A stretch of 64,000 nucleotides of DNA from the NCBI GenBank assembly GCA_948567375.1, contig OX419759.1, positions 46,962,593 to 47,026,592 of the forward strand. Reading direction: 5' to 3'. The notes under the pieces are model-generated. The model did not search any database. It was not told where the DNA came from and was given only the letters and a program-made list of their open reading frames with translations. Below, piece after piece: positions 30,606 through 42,697 of the stretch; the stretch's first letter is position 1, and each line of letters begins with the position of its first letter. Origin of the DNA: Lunularia cruciata (taxonomy: Eukaryota; Streptophyta; Marchantiopsida; Lunulariales; Lunulariaceae). A program made the position numbers and the translations under genes.

Positions 30606-32700
30606 CTAGAGAACTGTAATCTTCAGTTCAGATTTTGTTTAGGGTTTTTAGAGATATTTTGATATAACGTTTGATTATTGTCATAAAAGTAATTACACTC
30701 ACAAAGGGATTGTACTTTTGAATTATCCTGCAGTGGGGGTGTTCTTGAGGTCCATTGCACTTGTGAAGAGTGTAATCTGTTGCCTTTACTCGTGTATTTC
30801 TTGTGTTCCGACTAAACTCACTGAGATTTTGATTATTGAGAATTTCACTACCGGTAGTGGACTGGAAATCGTAGTGCATGCTATTGTTACCTTGTGATGG
30901 AACGGGATCAGATGAACGAGGGAGGAACAGAAGATGACTAAGGATAATTTAACGGTGTCATAGGACTTGATTCCTGCACTACAGTTGTGATGACATGAGA
31001 CGAGATTCTCGGGTCCAGTGAGATTGCTTGCAGTTGAGGAGAGCACATACTGTGAAGATGGAACCAATGGCGCTCAAGTCAAGGGAGGCGGAGTAACGTG
31101 GTCACGGTGCATAGCCGCCAGAGTTACGGAGGCTCGCAAAGATTGACAATTGGATAAGCAAAAGGCTGTTTGACGAATCATAGCAGAAGGGAGGCTACAA
31201 GACACACGCCAGGAAAGTTCTCAGAACTCCAGAAGTCAGCTCAAGGGAGTCTGAGACAAACATGGGTAACGAGGTTTGTTATAGGAGCAACTCAGGACTA
31301 GAGGACTAATTACATCGACGAGTTGGACTGTTGCCTTAAAAGGATACTTATGATTGAACAATTTCTGTCATGAATTTGCCACGGAATCATATTTCGGTCA
31401 ATTTCAAGGAGATAAGGGTGCATGAGATGAAGCAGTAATGAGGAGAAGCTTTATTACCGAACAATAATGTCTTACCTGTATTATAAATTAGTTCTGGAAA
31501 TATGGAAGTTGGAAAGCTTCCTGAACGTGGAAAGGGGTCAGCCAGCGTAGCACTCTTATGACAGACGACAGTCACGGATTGTGATGCCACCACCCACAAT
31601 AACACTCAGTCATTTCCAGATCTCAGGAGAATGATGACACGTTTGGTACCATGAGTATGTTGCGTGTGGTACCAATGTTGTCAGTACATGCGCTGCAATG
31701 CTGCAAATATCGACCGACAAAAGATAGAGATTCGTTCCAGCTGAGTGCTCGAAAGCAGCATGCCCGAATTTCCGCGTTTCTAAAAACCAAGAACTTTCTA
31801 TAGGCTGTAGCTGACAAAGTTATGTCGAGGTGTACAGCTCTGGTTAAGACTACTGGATAGGTAACTGACTTGCAATATATGACTCACTGCAACACAGAAT
31901 ATCGCACATCAAGTCTATTAACATAGTCATTGGTCAATGGAGGGGCATTAGAGCAACAAGCTGTGATTGATTGGTGAGCTAGAGAAGGGCGATGTAAGTG
32001 GAAAAACATACTGACCAGTTCCAACGGTTTGCACTCCTCACCTATGAATCTCAACTTCAATTTGGATGTTACGATCATAGACGAGAAAACACAGATATTT
32101 CCAGGGCCACATCTAACCTCAACATTCGAATGGATTCCAACAAAGCAAATCCTCAGACGAACCCAGACTAATATTAGCCAAAGGCTCGCAAAGAAAATCG
32201 GACTGTATGATAAAAGTTGTGACTTTGAAAGTAAACACCACATTCGCACACAATCTGAAATAGCATCTGAAATATAATCATTACTTCCTGGCGGCAACGC
32301 AGCATCCGATCAACTTTTGGAAAAAACCGAGAATAATACTACATATTAATTCAAAGAAGCTAGACAAATTCTTTACTGGAGCTGCTCTTGAAAAAGAGCA
32401 ATAATATTTACACCTCGACCTGTCCCTACCTAAATCAGGTCACAAACTTATCTGCTAATTCACAAGGTACACACCTAAAAATTACTTCTGTACATTTGCT
32501 CATGATTCTTTGCTTGACGAAGCAGAGCATCAAAAAGCATAGGTGTACATGTGACTTGAATGTACATCTACTGCAAAACTCACTTAAGGAGCTCAGATCT
32601 ACCCGCCGACACAAAATAATCGACATTTACAACAAAATCTGAAGCGAAAAATAGCGCTGGAGATAAACAAGGGCCTCCACTTTGTTTCAACTGATCCTCG
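30606..32700. other. 3' flank of the F-box gene, no other gene seen
   Basis: About 2.1 kb without a recognised gene. Part next to 32776 is presumably the 3' untranslated region of the F-box/kelch gene. Confidence 0.4.
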
Positions 32701-32776
32701 CACAAGAGAACAAACCTCTGCCCTTCAATTCCGTGGACCACGGCACTTTATCGAAGAGTGCCGCTGACTAGTTGCC

Positions 32777-33991
32777 TTACACCTCTACGGTGCAGGCAGC
32801 TCGCCCAAGGCCAGAGAACATATCACAAGTTCCCACAGGCACCCAACCCGAACGATCAACAGCTCCTACTGTTCCACCAAACCGACGATGGATAAGCGAC
32901 TTGTTCCGGTCGGCGGTACTAGGTAGTGTCATAATCAACAAACCACCATCATTACATGAGGTAAGACAGGTTGCAAACCTCCCATCGCCGGGGATATTCT
33001 CCACCAAGGTCCAGGAATTAGCATCCTTCGAGTAACGTAACAGACTCTGCCGCTGCACGGCATACAAGTTTCCCTCCGAAACAGCAAATGGACCTGGAGT
33101 GACACCTTCCATCCACATATCTTCCACGCGACTCCAGACACCAGAAATTGGGTCGTATACATCCGCGCTAGAAGCGAACTGCCCTTGTGCACTGGTTCCA
33201 TAACCGCTGATCACCATGAATTTTCCGTCCAGTACAATTCCTCCTGACTCGTCCCTCGCTTCGGTCATATTCGGCAGCAGTTCCCACCGGTCCTCGCCTA
33301 GGTTATAAACCTCGGCTGAGTCAAGGGCATTCTTGTTGTCGTCGTGACCCCCGGCCACGAAGATGTGTTCCTCCAGAGCACCGCAGGCATAAAACGACCT
33401 AGAAGTTGGCATATCGGCACACCGCTTCCACGACTGAGTGGTGAAATCGTACATATAAACGTTTTTCAGCGCCTCGTAGGTCTGCGGATGCCAGCCTCCC
33501 AGCACAACCAATCTGCCATTCACTCCCACCAACCGACAGAACAGGGGAAGACCGCTCGGAAAGTCTGGAATGCAAGGCACCCGAGACCAACTCTCATTCT
33601 GCCAATCGTACACAGTTATCCCAAACTCCGGAGCCGTGACATGCTTGACACTGGAAACACCACCATCGGCTGGCTTACTCTGTATCTCCGGAAGAGCTTG
33701 AACGAGACAGACTAAATTGCGGGTAGTTCCCGCCTTCTTGCGTTCCTCGTAAAAGTCCTTACTACTAACAAGCTGTCCCCACCTGCGGCACACTCCTTGG
33801 AGCTGGGGAAACGCACTCATTGAAACTCGCACCAGGCACTCTAAGGCAATTTCCTCTGGAAGCCCCGGCAGTAGATCCATCACCATCCCCGCGTTTCCGC
33901 AGTCTCCATCCAGGTCTATATCCTCTAGCTCACACTCTTCGTAATCCGGCAAATCGCAGTCCGCCGTTAACTCTCCATACCAGATCGTCAT
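32777..33991 (-). CDS. F-box/kelch-repeat protein (KMD/KFB-like), intronless
   Basis: Substrate receptor of an SCF (SKP1-cullin-F-box) ubiquitin ligase, by family. The 404-residue protein has an F-box at about 39-80 (LLPGLPEEIALECLVRV, CRRWGQLVSSKDFYEERK) and kelch repeats from about 150 to 300. The paired Gly motifs of the repeats are visible (VVLGGW at about 163-167, FVAGGH at about 211-216), each followed by Tyr and Trp at the expected spacing. The layout is that of the Arabidopsis At1g80440/At1g15670 group. Members of that group target type-B response regulators of cytokinin signalling and phenylalanine ammonia-lyase. Whether this gene does so is inference. An N-terminal acidic extension (CDLPDYEECELEDIDLDGD) precedes the F-box. 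The ATG at 33991 is the first in frame. No disabling mutation is seen, in contrast to all neighbours. Confidence 0.93.
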   Translation of the reverse strand: MTIWYGELTADCDLPDYEECELEDIDLDGDCGNAGMVMDLLPGLPEEIALECLVRVSMSAFPQLQGVCRRWGQLVSSKDFYEERKKAGTTRNLVCLVQALPEIQSKPADGGVSSVKHVTAPEFGITVYDWQNESWSRVPCIPDFPSGLPLFCRLVGVNGRLVVLGGWHPQTYEALKNVYMYDFTTQSWKRCADMPTSRSFYACGALEEHIFVAGGHDDNKNALDSAEVYNLGEDRWELLPNMTEARDESGGIVLDGKFMVISGYGTSAQGQFASSADVYDPISGVWSRVEDMWMEGVTPGPFAVSEGNLYAVQRQSLLRYSKDANSWTLVENIPGDGRFATCLTSCNDGGLLIMTLPSTADRNKSLIHRRFGGTVGAVDRSGWVPVGTCDMFSGLGRAACTVEV

Positions 33992-34350
33992 CTTGTCAAA
34001 ATTGTTCTCGCACTTTTAATACTCTTCCCTAATGCTCTCACTCTCTCTCCCTCCCTCTCAACGTACTACTTGCCGCCACAAAACTCTCGTCCTCCCTCCC
34101 CGAGTCTCAAAACTCGATTTGGATATACAAGTTTTACAAGTTGTAGTGCACAAATCCACACCGCGGCTAATTCCTGCCACCTCTTGCCCTATCTTATACA
34201 ACAATAGTAACTCCTCAGTCCTCTCAGCCTCAGCTTTTCCTGCGCCCAACTCACAACTCAGGGCTCCAGTCAGACGCTTCAAAAACCACGCAGATGCGCT
34301 TTGCTTCACAACTGCTGAGCCTGTGAGTCCTCTCTCTCTCTCTCTCAATG
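33992..34350 (-). promoter_or_regulatory. 5' flank of the F-box gene with GA/CT tracts
   Basis: On the minus strand just upstream of the ATG a purine run (gagagggagggagagaga) lies at about 34032-34062, and a CT run at 34326-34347 (plus strand). Such GA tracts are common in plant 5' untranslated regions. No convincing TATA box was found. Confidence 0.4.
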
Positions 34351-35100
34351 TTCTTCCGATTCCCTCTGCTCCTTCTCCTGCACCTTCTTGACCGAATTGT
34401 ACTTCACCAATTCCAATCTCTCCCTCAATTTAAACCCCAATCTCCAATCCTTCACATCCGACACCGCATCATCTCAAAAGATTTAAAACCTACGAACCAA
34501 TCACCGCTCACCGATGTTCAAGAGTCGACAACTTACCAAAAGTCCAACTGGATCCACAAGATAAAGGACAGGAACAACCCGACACACCTTTCCAACACAC
34601 CAAACCTGCAAACAAACAAAGCAACCTCACCGCATCTCACTTTCTTTCCCTACTCCGATTAGCTTCGAGGTGTTAAGGTCTACCGCATTAACTCTGCCGG
34701 ATATAGACACAGAACTCTTGCAGCCTCCACGACTAGAAACCGGGAGAAGTGGATAGGATCAACTTACAAGACAGTGGGGGTTAATGAACAGAGAATGATT
34801 TACAACGGGATCATAGGAAGTTAATCCGGTTGTCAAGTTATCCGGTCATTCGAACCTCTGCTCTCGGTAAAGATTCGGATTACTGTAGTTCTACAATAGT
34901 TTGAAGAGAAATGCTCGGCCTTTCCGAGCACGACTGCACAGCGCAGTGGTGCTCAGAATAATGACTTCTAAACCGCGCGGTTAATTTGGACATTGTCAGG
35001 ACCGGTGGATATCTACCGGTGACAACCCAGAGACGTTCCAAGCAGGGTTATTCGTAATTCGACGTTCGAGTGTCATCGGGTTTAACTAACCGCGGTTGTT
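34351..35100. other. Upstream intergenic region
   Basis: No gene supported. An open stretch at 34348-34662 (plus) is probably chance. Confidence 0.4.
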
Positions 35101-35109
35101 TTAAAGTTT

Positions 35110-35138
35110 TTGAGAGTACGTCTTTGGGCCTACACCGT
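35110..35138 (+). repeat. Single dispersed copy of a short repeat
   Basis: tgagagtacgtctttgggcc followed by tacac, the core also present twice at 35496-35579. Confidence 0.65.
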
Positions 35139-35495
35139 GAAGTTTAAAGTTTAAAGTATTATTTTTGGTCTGCTTAAGTAACTGTTTGCATTGCGGAATG
35201 GATTAAACGGAGTTGAAAATATCATATCCTGGCAGACTCGCCACTAGGCGATGACAAGAAGGCGGCAGCAGTAGCAGTCCCTGAGCTGACTCTTCGCAAT
35301 CCACGGGGATGGACGCGTGGCAACGCCGTCCATAGCAGCCATACCACTCGAAGAAGATCATCATGCCAGGTTACTCCACAATCAGATTTTCCTCCCTCTC
35401 GGCGAGCTACGAATCTACTTGGCATGCCTTTTATCCCACATGGCTTTCTTGCGCTTCTTCCTCAACACTTGGATTTACTGGAAGCTTCTCGACTG

Positions 35496-35579
35496 TGGCC
35501 TTTGAGAGTACGTCTTTGGGCCTACACAGTCGCTTTGTGGCCTTTGAGAGTACGTCTTTGGGCCTACACAGTCGCTTTA
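35496..35579 (+). repeat. Perfect tandem duplication, 42 bp x 2
   Basis: Units 35496-35537 and 35538-35579 (tggcctttgagagtacgtct...) differ only in the last base, so the duplication is recent. A third diverged copy is at 35110-35138. Confidence 0.9.
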
Positions 35580-38500
35580 AAGTATCTATTGGGGCTACAC
35601 TGTTGAGGTTGTTATGACAGCCACTTGGTACACTCCAACTATTGCATTTTAATGAATTACTAGCTCACAGGTGGTTTATGAAGCTGGGCTATAGATGTTG
35701 GCCAACATCACGGTTCCAGAACATGATAAAATCCTATCCCAAGGTGCCCTTTAAAGAAAAATCTGATCATCTCCACCCCCCCTCCCCAGTCCTTGTTCCC
35801 GTCCTAAGGAAATTAGTAGATAAAAGTGGATCTACACCGTTTGTCTACTTCAACCTCATGCTTTTTAACTAGATTGAGGTCCTTGACATGATTTCATGCT
35901 TATACCTGCCGCGGTGACGGTCTCTTAATTGAAGAGATGAAAAACTGAATGGGATCAGCTGGCAACAATTTCAAGATCCATAATTTGCGGTTTTAATGGG
36001 AATTTCGTTCTCATAGATTTTTGGTTTTGCAGTCTAGAAATTACCCTGTACGCTGTAACTTTGCATCATGGAGAGGTTCGAGAGGTTCCCATAGCAGTGA
36101 GTACTTTGTAGAACTTCCTTGACTTGGCGGTGTTCATGTGTGGATGTCATATAACTCTAAACTTCTGATTGTGCACGTGAACGAACGTTCCAACAACATC
36201 AAACGAACAATCTGGTAGGGATGGCATGACACAAAAACGGTTTTGACTGTCTACAGTGCATCTGAGTTTAAGAGTACTTCTGTGTGGTGTGTGGTGTGTG
36301 GTGTGTGGTGTGAGGATGTTGGAGTTGAGGAACAACCACTCGTTCTCGCTGTTGCTGGTGTAGGTAAAAGTCCATGTCAGTTTGGTGAATGATGCAGGGT
36401 TTCATGGGATGCTGATGCCTTCAGTAATCGGTGGATGATAAAATTCAATGTCAAATATAGACCACGACTTCGAAACAACATCAGCTTCATGCCTCGCTTT
36501 GGTTATAAATCTTTTACATCTCAAGATCGCACAGTATTCCATTCTTTATTTGAGTAGCTTTGTCTCACCTAGCATTTAGTATGTCGTTTGCAAAAGGTTT
36601 GGAGATCCTCAATGAGATTACAAGAAACTCTGTAATGGCTAATAAGTAAAACGTCCTCCCCAATGACCAACGTTCTGGAAAGCGTTTCGTGACTTTTAGT
36701 TGTCACTTCCCGACACGGTCGTAGTGACTGGCGTTGGAACGTAGGTCAAGCATGAGTAGTATCAGACAGTAGAGGTCGCGAAATATTTTTAAGTAGTAGC
36801 GATTCCTATTAACAGTCTAATAAGTTACTTTTTCCCCGGCAGCACGCGAATTGACATCCTTCCTTTATCGTTCAACGATAGCTTTCTCAGTTAATTCAGA
36901 ATAATTTAACTTCCTTGATGCTAACTAACACCAATTCTTCCGAGAAATGATGCTAGTTAGAAGAATGTATTTTTATTTGTCATAGACCCATCTCCTCAAT
37001 CACCGTGGGACATTTCCCGGAAGCACGTCCCTTCAATAGAGGGATCTGCCCGAAACCTATCAAATGTTTACCAAGCTCTGTATAATTTCTCCTTCAATAT
37101 TCGTGTTAATATCCAGTACGCTCCGATCGAGTCAGAAGTGCAACAAGGAAACTACGTTTTGGAAGGCATACGGGGTTTGTAATGTTATCCACGGGAGGTC
37201 CGGCGCATAAAATAGCAAAAAGGGTAGGACCCCATCAAGCTGTACATGGAAACCAGAACCTAAATCCGTGTTACCCGTCGGGTTACCATTTATGATTACA
37301 GTGCTACTTGACTCACTGGGGTCACAACAGAAGAGTGAGGGATTCCACAATTCGCTTTGCTTTGGGCCAGTATAGCTTTATTGGTCTAGACTGGTCCAAT
37401 ACACAATGAGATCGAAGCAAGTTGGAAGGCAGCTCGGCGCAAGCAGACTGACGAAGAACCTGACCCGAAAAAACAAACAAACAAGTCAACGAGTGCCAAG
37501 AACCGATGTGATGGCCTAGAAACCAATCCAATACCTTCAAGTGTCAAGTGAACTCGATACATTTTGAAGCTTGCAAACCATCCTCTCACGGCACCTATCC
37601 TAGAGCGTGAAGACGTTTTATATTGAAGTACACGCGGCAATTATGGACCGATCCAGGAGTAAGTACTGGTTGGAAGAAATCATCCAAACTACAATATGCT
37701 CCTCCACACATTCCAATTCATACAGTAAAACAGATATTCTCGTGTTAGAAATGAAGTACACCTATGCTATAGAGCTATGAACAATAGTTACAAAAAGTAC
37801 GTTTTCTTGCTGAGAGGTAAAAGTATTATATTCAACATTTCACTTGGTGAGGCAGATGCATCCACATACCAGACACATCCTAAATTTATAAAGGACTGTA
37901 ACCGTCACATACAAAATCCTAGTCTGGAATTTTCTGTCCTTCAGAAGACAAAACCTTCTACAATCTGGATAGGGATAGAAGTTCACCTTTCAGTTACATG
38001 ACGTGGTAGACTTATTTCTATCTCAGAGAGACAGGTTTGTGGATATAAAGCACTGTATGCAAGTCGTGTCAACTTTAAACTGAGGGATGGAAGGTGAAAT
38101 GTCTCGTCGTCCAGGCAGCAGATGAAGAACAGTAGGTTCTTCGTGCAGCCTGGAGAGGCTATCTAGACGTTGTAAAGTCCAAAATCGATGTATTTCCCAA
38201 CATACACGCCATAAAATACATTAGAAAACAACTCCAAATCGAGAACTACAGTAGATTGAAGTAGGTAATGAGTTTCCGTGATTTCCATCGGAGCAGTGCC
38301 ATTGGATGCATTTTCGATCGTGCCCTTCAGCTCCAAGTGTCAAAGGCGATCCATTTCTTGCGGTGGCCCGCCTTCGAACGAGGGCAATCTATGGCACTCA
38401 GATACGTTGAATATATGCGTCGCCTCCAAGTTAAAGTGGTGAAATAGATTCGTCGAAGAGTGTAAAATTCGAAAGTAAGATTCCGATATGGAAGTGATTT

Positions 38501-39184
38501 TTGTCTTGTCTAACTTGTTTATATGCTTGTAGATAAACCACGTAAGTGTTTACGTCGCAAGGTCTTAAAGTAGAACAGATGACCCCATCACAAACAGCAT
38601 TCAGCTGGAATCGCCTCTTCAGAGCAGGAGCAACGTTTAGCATACTGATCTAAGGTAGTGTTCTATAAATTTTGAACTAACCAAAATGGCAAAAGAAGAT
38701 CATACAACAATATCTTTGAATGACCGCCGCATTTTTTATGTCCATGAATTCCTTCCAGAATTTTTTATCATGTTTATTGGTCTGCTCCTAAATCATTATG
38801 CACATAGACACCCATCAGCCTGGGAAGCAGAAGATCAAATTATACAATCTGGGTGTATTTTAATACCTTAGTTGTCTCCCTATTCTTTGTCATGGGAAGA
38901 AAGAGTAGAGGAGATGACAACATCAGATGATCACAATTATTTTTGAGGATCTACTATTGTCAATATATTTTATTTTATTTTATCTATATTTAGAGAGAGA
39001 CTTACAAAACCTCTAAACAACATCAACAACAACAAACTGTCTTAGAAACTGAATATGTTTTCTCTCGGTTATTCAAGATCTAGACATTCCCGCTGTTTTT
39101 AATTTTCTCTTCTTTGTGAAATGCATTCTTTGAAAGCTTGTGTCATCATGTATAAGCTTTGTTACTGTTATGTTTGGCATCACT
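35580..39184. other. Intergenic region with one microsatellite
   Basis: No gene supported in 3.6 kb. A (GTGTG)n-type microsatellite lies at 36281-36313. Open stretches here are short and lack family features. Confidence 0.45.
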
Positions 39185-39333
39185 TTGGGCTGACTTTATG
39201 GTGTCTTCGTTATGCTAGAGGGGGGACATACGGGGCATAGAGAGGTGGTTGCTAGATTTTGCTGATTTCAAGTGGGGGATTGTGCGGCCCTTCAGGAGGA
39301 GTCTATTAGGGCTACATGTTAAGGAGATAGGCT

Positions 39334-40330
39334 TTGCCACATGATACCAGAGTATCCACTCAATTACGACGGTGTAGGATATTGAGTCAAACGGGAGAGT
39401 TTAGTAAAGCAGCGCAAGCACTACACCCTTTGTCTATGGCGAGTCCCACTGATGAGACTATCCCCTACCTACACTCACTACATCCTATAGCAGTAGAGGG
39501 ACTACAACTAGAGGTCTTAGATTATCAACCTGAGCAGCCTTTATGTCTCTATAGGTCACTTTTTGCACAAACATTGTGCATTGCTCCTCACCTTTCCTCA
39601 TGAGACTTGTCGGGGATGGTATATGAGCACCTTAGATATTTCTTTCAGGTAGATGATCCTTCTAGAGGGTTTATTGAGTTGTTTCATGTGGCTACAGCAA
39701 TAGCGAAAGTAAACATTCCTATGTCCGTTAGTCGAGTGGTAGGTGCTAGTCTACTTATCACAATGGAGAAGGACAAGGGAGGCATTAGAACAATTGCTAT
39801 TGGAAAGATCTGTTTGCATTTTGTCAGTCATACCATTGTCCTTCAGCATCATTCTCACTTTAGAGGCTATATCTCTAGGCATTAGGGCACTCCTAGATAT
39901 CCATCCGGAGTGGGTTGTCCTATAGGTGGTGTTGAGAACGTTTTCAATAGCGTCTCACAGGCATCCATCTTTAGAGAGCTTAGGGAGGCTGGTGGATCCT
40001 TGGCAAATTTTATTCCTTTTTTGCAGTACACTTATGGCTATCCTTCTTCCCTTTACTACCAGCACGGTTGTTCACAAGAGGGAGTCACCATCTTGGAGTC
40101 AACTATTGATACATGTCAAGGAGATCCTTTAAAGGACCCTTATTTGCCATGGCTCACTTTAGAGCTCTCCTATCTACTACTTTGGCCATACCACATTGTG
40201 TATTTCCCTCCTTGACAGATGATACACACATCATGGGCCCTATAGATCAGATTAGGTAAGCCTTTGACCACTTGACTACCAAGCTACATCTAGTAGGCTT
40301 GTGTACTACCAAGAGCTAGTCGAATGATCT
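39334..40330 (+). pseudogene. Reverse transcriptase of the non-LTR element (copy 1)
   Basis: Decayed. In order: SKAAQALHPLSMASPTDETI, MVYEHLRYFFQVDDPSRGFI, KDKGGIRTIAIGKI (the family's KKDGGVRPIAVG motif), GVGCPIGGVENVF, the QGDP motif in TCQGDPLKDPYL, and a degenerate catalytic motif SLTDDTHIMGP at about 40207-40240. Several stops and frame changes. The family is a group of non-LTR-type reverse transcriptases with no apurinic endonuclease seen here. Confidence 0.68.
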
Positions 40331-40334
40331 AGAT

Positions 40335-41075
40335 GTGAAATTTGGTTTGGTAACATCTAGAATGATTTTATACATGATCAAAAAAATAGATCATATAGAA
40401 GTATCACCAAAAGAGTACTTCTACTAATAGGAAAAAAATTGAAATAGACTTGAAAACCTTAGAACCCATAGCTAGACATATGATTTACAGGTGAGAATTG
40501 GTTTGGTAACATCTGGAAGGATATTACACATGATGTACTAAATAGATCAAAAAGAGGGATTAAAAAAAGGGGACTTCTACTAATAGAGTAGGAACCAAAA
40601 TCTTTGAAGGTAATTTTGGAGGCCTAAACAAACAAATTAGGCCTAAAAAATATGTCAATTTCCCCACCTCCCCCCCAAACAGAGGAAAGGCTTTCCTTTT
40701 CCTCCCCCTTTCTTTGTCTTGTCGAGAGCTTTCCAATGGTACCTCGTCCATCTGAGATTCCTATAGGAAGATTCCCTAAAATATTCCTTTTGGTCAAAGC
40801 TTGTTTGACCAACCAGATAGGACCATGATTGACATGTCACCCATCCTAGTAAGTAATCCAAGGGTGGAGCTTGCTGACATGTCACCTATCTATGTGCCTA
40901 ATCCTATGGTGGAGCTTCCTTGGAGGAGATCCTCTTTGTCTATATAATAACAAGAAGGTCTTCTTTGGGGCATCAGAGTTTGAGTGTGAAACTTGTGTTT
41001 GTGTGTTTGTCTTTCCCTACTATCCTTGCAATATTACAACTTGAGATTCAAGGTATCAAAGTGCAAGGATAGTCC
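40335..41075 (+). mobile_element. LTR-like insertion inside the non-LTR element
   Basis: The block splits the reverse-transcriptase element. Near its right end it has a TATA-like box (gtctatataataac at about 40938) and the sequence aaggtatcaaagtgc, close to the initiator-Met primer site TGGTATCAGAGC. It has a pair of direct repeats (ttggtttggtaacatct at about 40341 and 40500, period near 157 bp). This looks like one LTR plus primer site of an otherwise absent element. No target duplication was identified. Confidence 0.4.
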
Positions 41076-41089
41076 CCTTTAGGTATCCA

Positions 41090-42613
41090 TCCCCACCTTG
41101 AGCTTTTAGGGGGGTGTATCACATCTATAGATGGACTACATGTCCTTGGAGTGCCAATAGGATCCGGGGATTTTGTCACTTGTTTCTTAGATGTTGCTCT
41201 TGTAGAGGATGTTCTCCATGTGGATGACCTTCCATTACTAGGAGATCCACAATTGTCACTTGATATACTCTCCTCTAGTATTGCTCATCGACCATCCTAT
41301 CTCATTCGTATAATTCCTTCCCTCCTCGTCCTTCCTATCACGTTTGAGAACCTTTGATAGGAGGATTATGGGAGTCTTTGGTGATATTATTGGATCAAGG
41401 ACATTTGAGTGTGTGATAGGGGATTTGGCATGTAGACATACGGCTCTACCAATCTCGTGTGGAGGGGTTGGCTTGCTATCTATGGAGGAGATGGCACCTG
41501 TAGCATTTTTGGGTAGTTGTGCTCTCTTGGCACCCCTACTTTCCTCTCATTTTATGTTGTTGATAGGCCGGTTTTGGAGACTTATGTGACAAAGGTGGAG
41601 GGGTGATCTTTTCTCTCCAAATGTTATTGCAGTAGACAAGAGAAGTTTATCCCCACGGGCATGAGAGGACTTTTCATCTTTTATTTCACTATTTTCATAT
41701 TGGACTAGAGGTTTACAATCCTCCTTGATGGAGTGATAGTATGAGCATATGCTACATTCTCTCTTAATTGACTCGTCCATTCCTCAAGCTACTAGAGCAC
41801 ATCTTTGCTCTTGCTCCGACAAGGGTGCAGGCTCTTGGATCCTAGCTCGACCGTGCATTAGGGCATTTTGACTCGCACCAGCTACTTTCTCTACAGTGAT
41901 GAGGTTTTGCCTAGGTTTGGTCCACCCATTTGCATCTTCATTACTCACTTGTGAGTGTAGTTCTACACTAGATGCAACACTGGTCCATATGACACGGTGT
42001 CCTTTTGGAGGACAGAGTATAACTACCCATGATGCTTTAGAGACATAGTGTTTGTTATGGAACAAGAGAGTGGATACTTGGCTTGGATGGAGAGTTTGTA
42101 TGCTTTGCAAATGAACGTGTCAAGGTAGACTTATACTTGGTCCAAGATGATCAAGTGATAGTAGCGGATGTCGTGGTTATGGATCCTACATGGGATACAA
42201 TTTTGGAGGGAGTGATTACCCATCCCCTTGGATGGGCGGCGAGTGCAATAGGAGGTTGCAAGGTCTCCATGTATATGGGCATGCAGTGAGGTCACCTCTT
42301 TGTTCCTCTAGCCTTGGAGTTTTGTGGAGCAATGGACACGGCATTCAACACATTTGTCCAAGAGTGCATGAGGGCTTATCATGTTAGGCGCCAAAGGGTA
42401 CCACTCTCACTCTCATACTTTGTAGCATATTTTAGACAGCGTGTGTCCATTGTTCTACAGAGGATATTGGCTAGTGCAATCTATAGGAGACCAATTACAT
42501 TAGGTAATGTTTCTTTGGATGCTCCAATTGTTTGTAGACCAAACGACTTGCATAGCTCGGATATCTTAGATGCAATAGGGCAAATTTCTCATATAGACTC
42601 TATTGGAGCTTAG
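41090..42613 (+). pseudogene. Zinc-ribbon and endonuclease-like C-terminus of the non-LTR element (copy 1)
   Basis: Landmarks: LGVPIGSGDFVTCFL, DPQLSLDILSSSIAHRPSYL, ISCGGVGLLSMEEMAPVAFL and GSCALLAPLLSSHF (up to about 41560). After a more damaged middle come VKVDLYLVQDDQVIVADVVV, MDPTWDTILEGVITHP (about 42118-42225) and a Tyr/Arg-rich end (YFRQRVSIVLQRILASAI). The D...D.xVxDV pattern resembles a restriction-like (PD-(D/E)XK) endonuclease. That assignment is inference. Confidence 0.62.
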
Positions 42614-42697
42614 CACCGTTTTACCTTTTTTGTCTCTCCTTTGTACGGCTTGATGGAGTCTTCCAATCCTTCATTTTTTCTAAGCGATCACCCTTGA

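Larger units (their letters stand above)
39185..42697 (+). mobile_element. Non-LTR retrotransposon copy 1 (RT plus zinc-ribbon/endonuclease-like C-terminus), interrupted
   Basis: The reverse transcriptase half is 39185-40330 and the C-terminal half 41090-42690, with an unrelated block at about 40335-41075 between them. The 3' tail ends cttgatggagtcttccaatcc and a cgatcaccctt-like end without poly-A. Landmarks match a second copy at 45655-46915 and an old one at 47090-48195. No 5' end or target duplication was placed. Confidence 0.7.

Noticed and set aside
34348..34662. 104-residue open frame upstream of the F-box gene
   Set aside because: Low-complexity Leu/Pro/Ser composition from CT-rich DNA, no domain, opposite strand to the gene.
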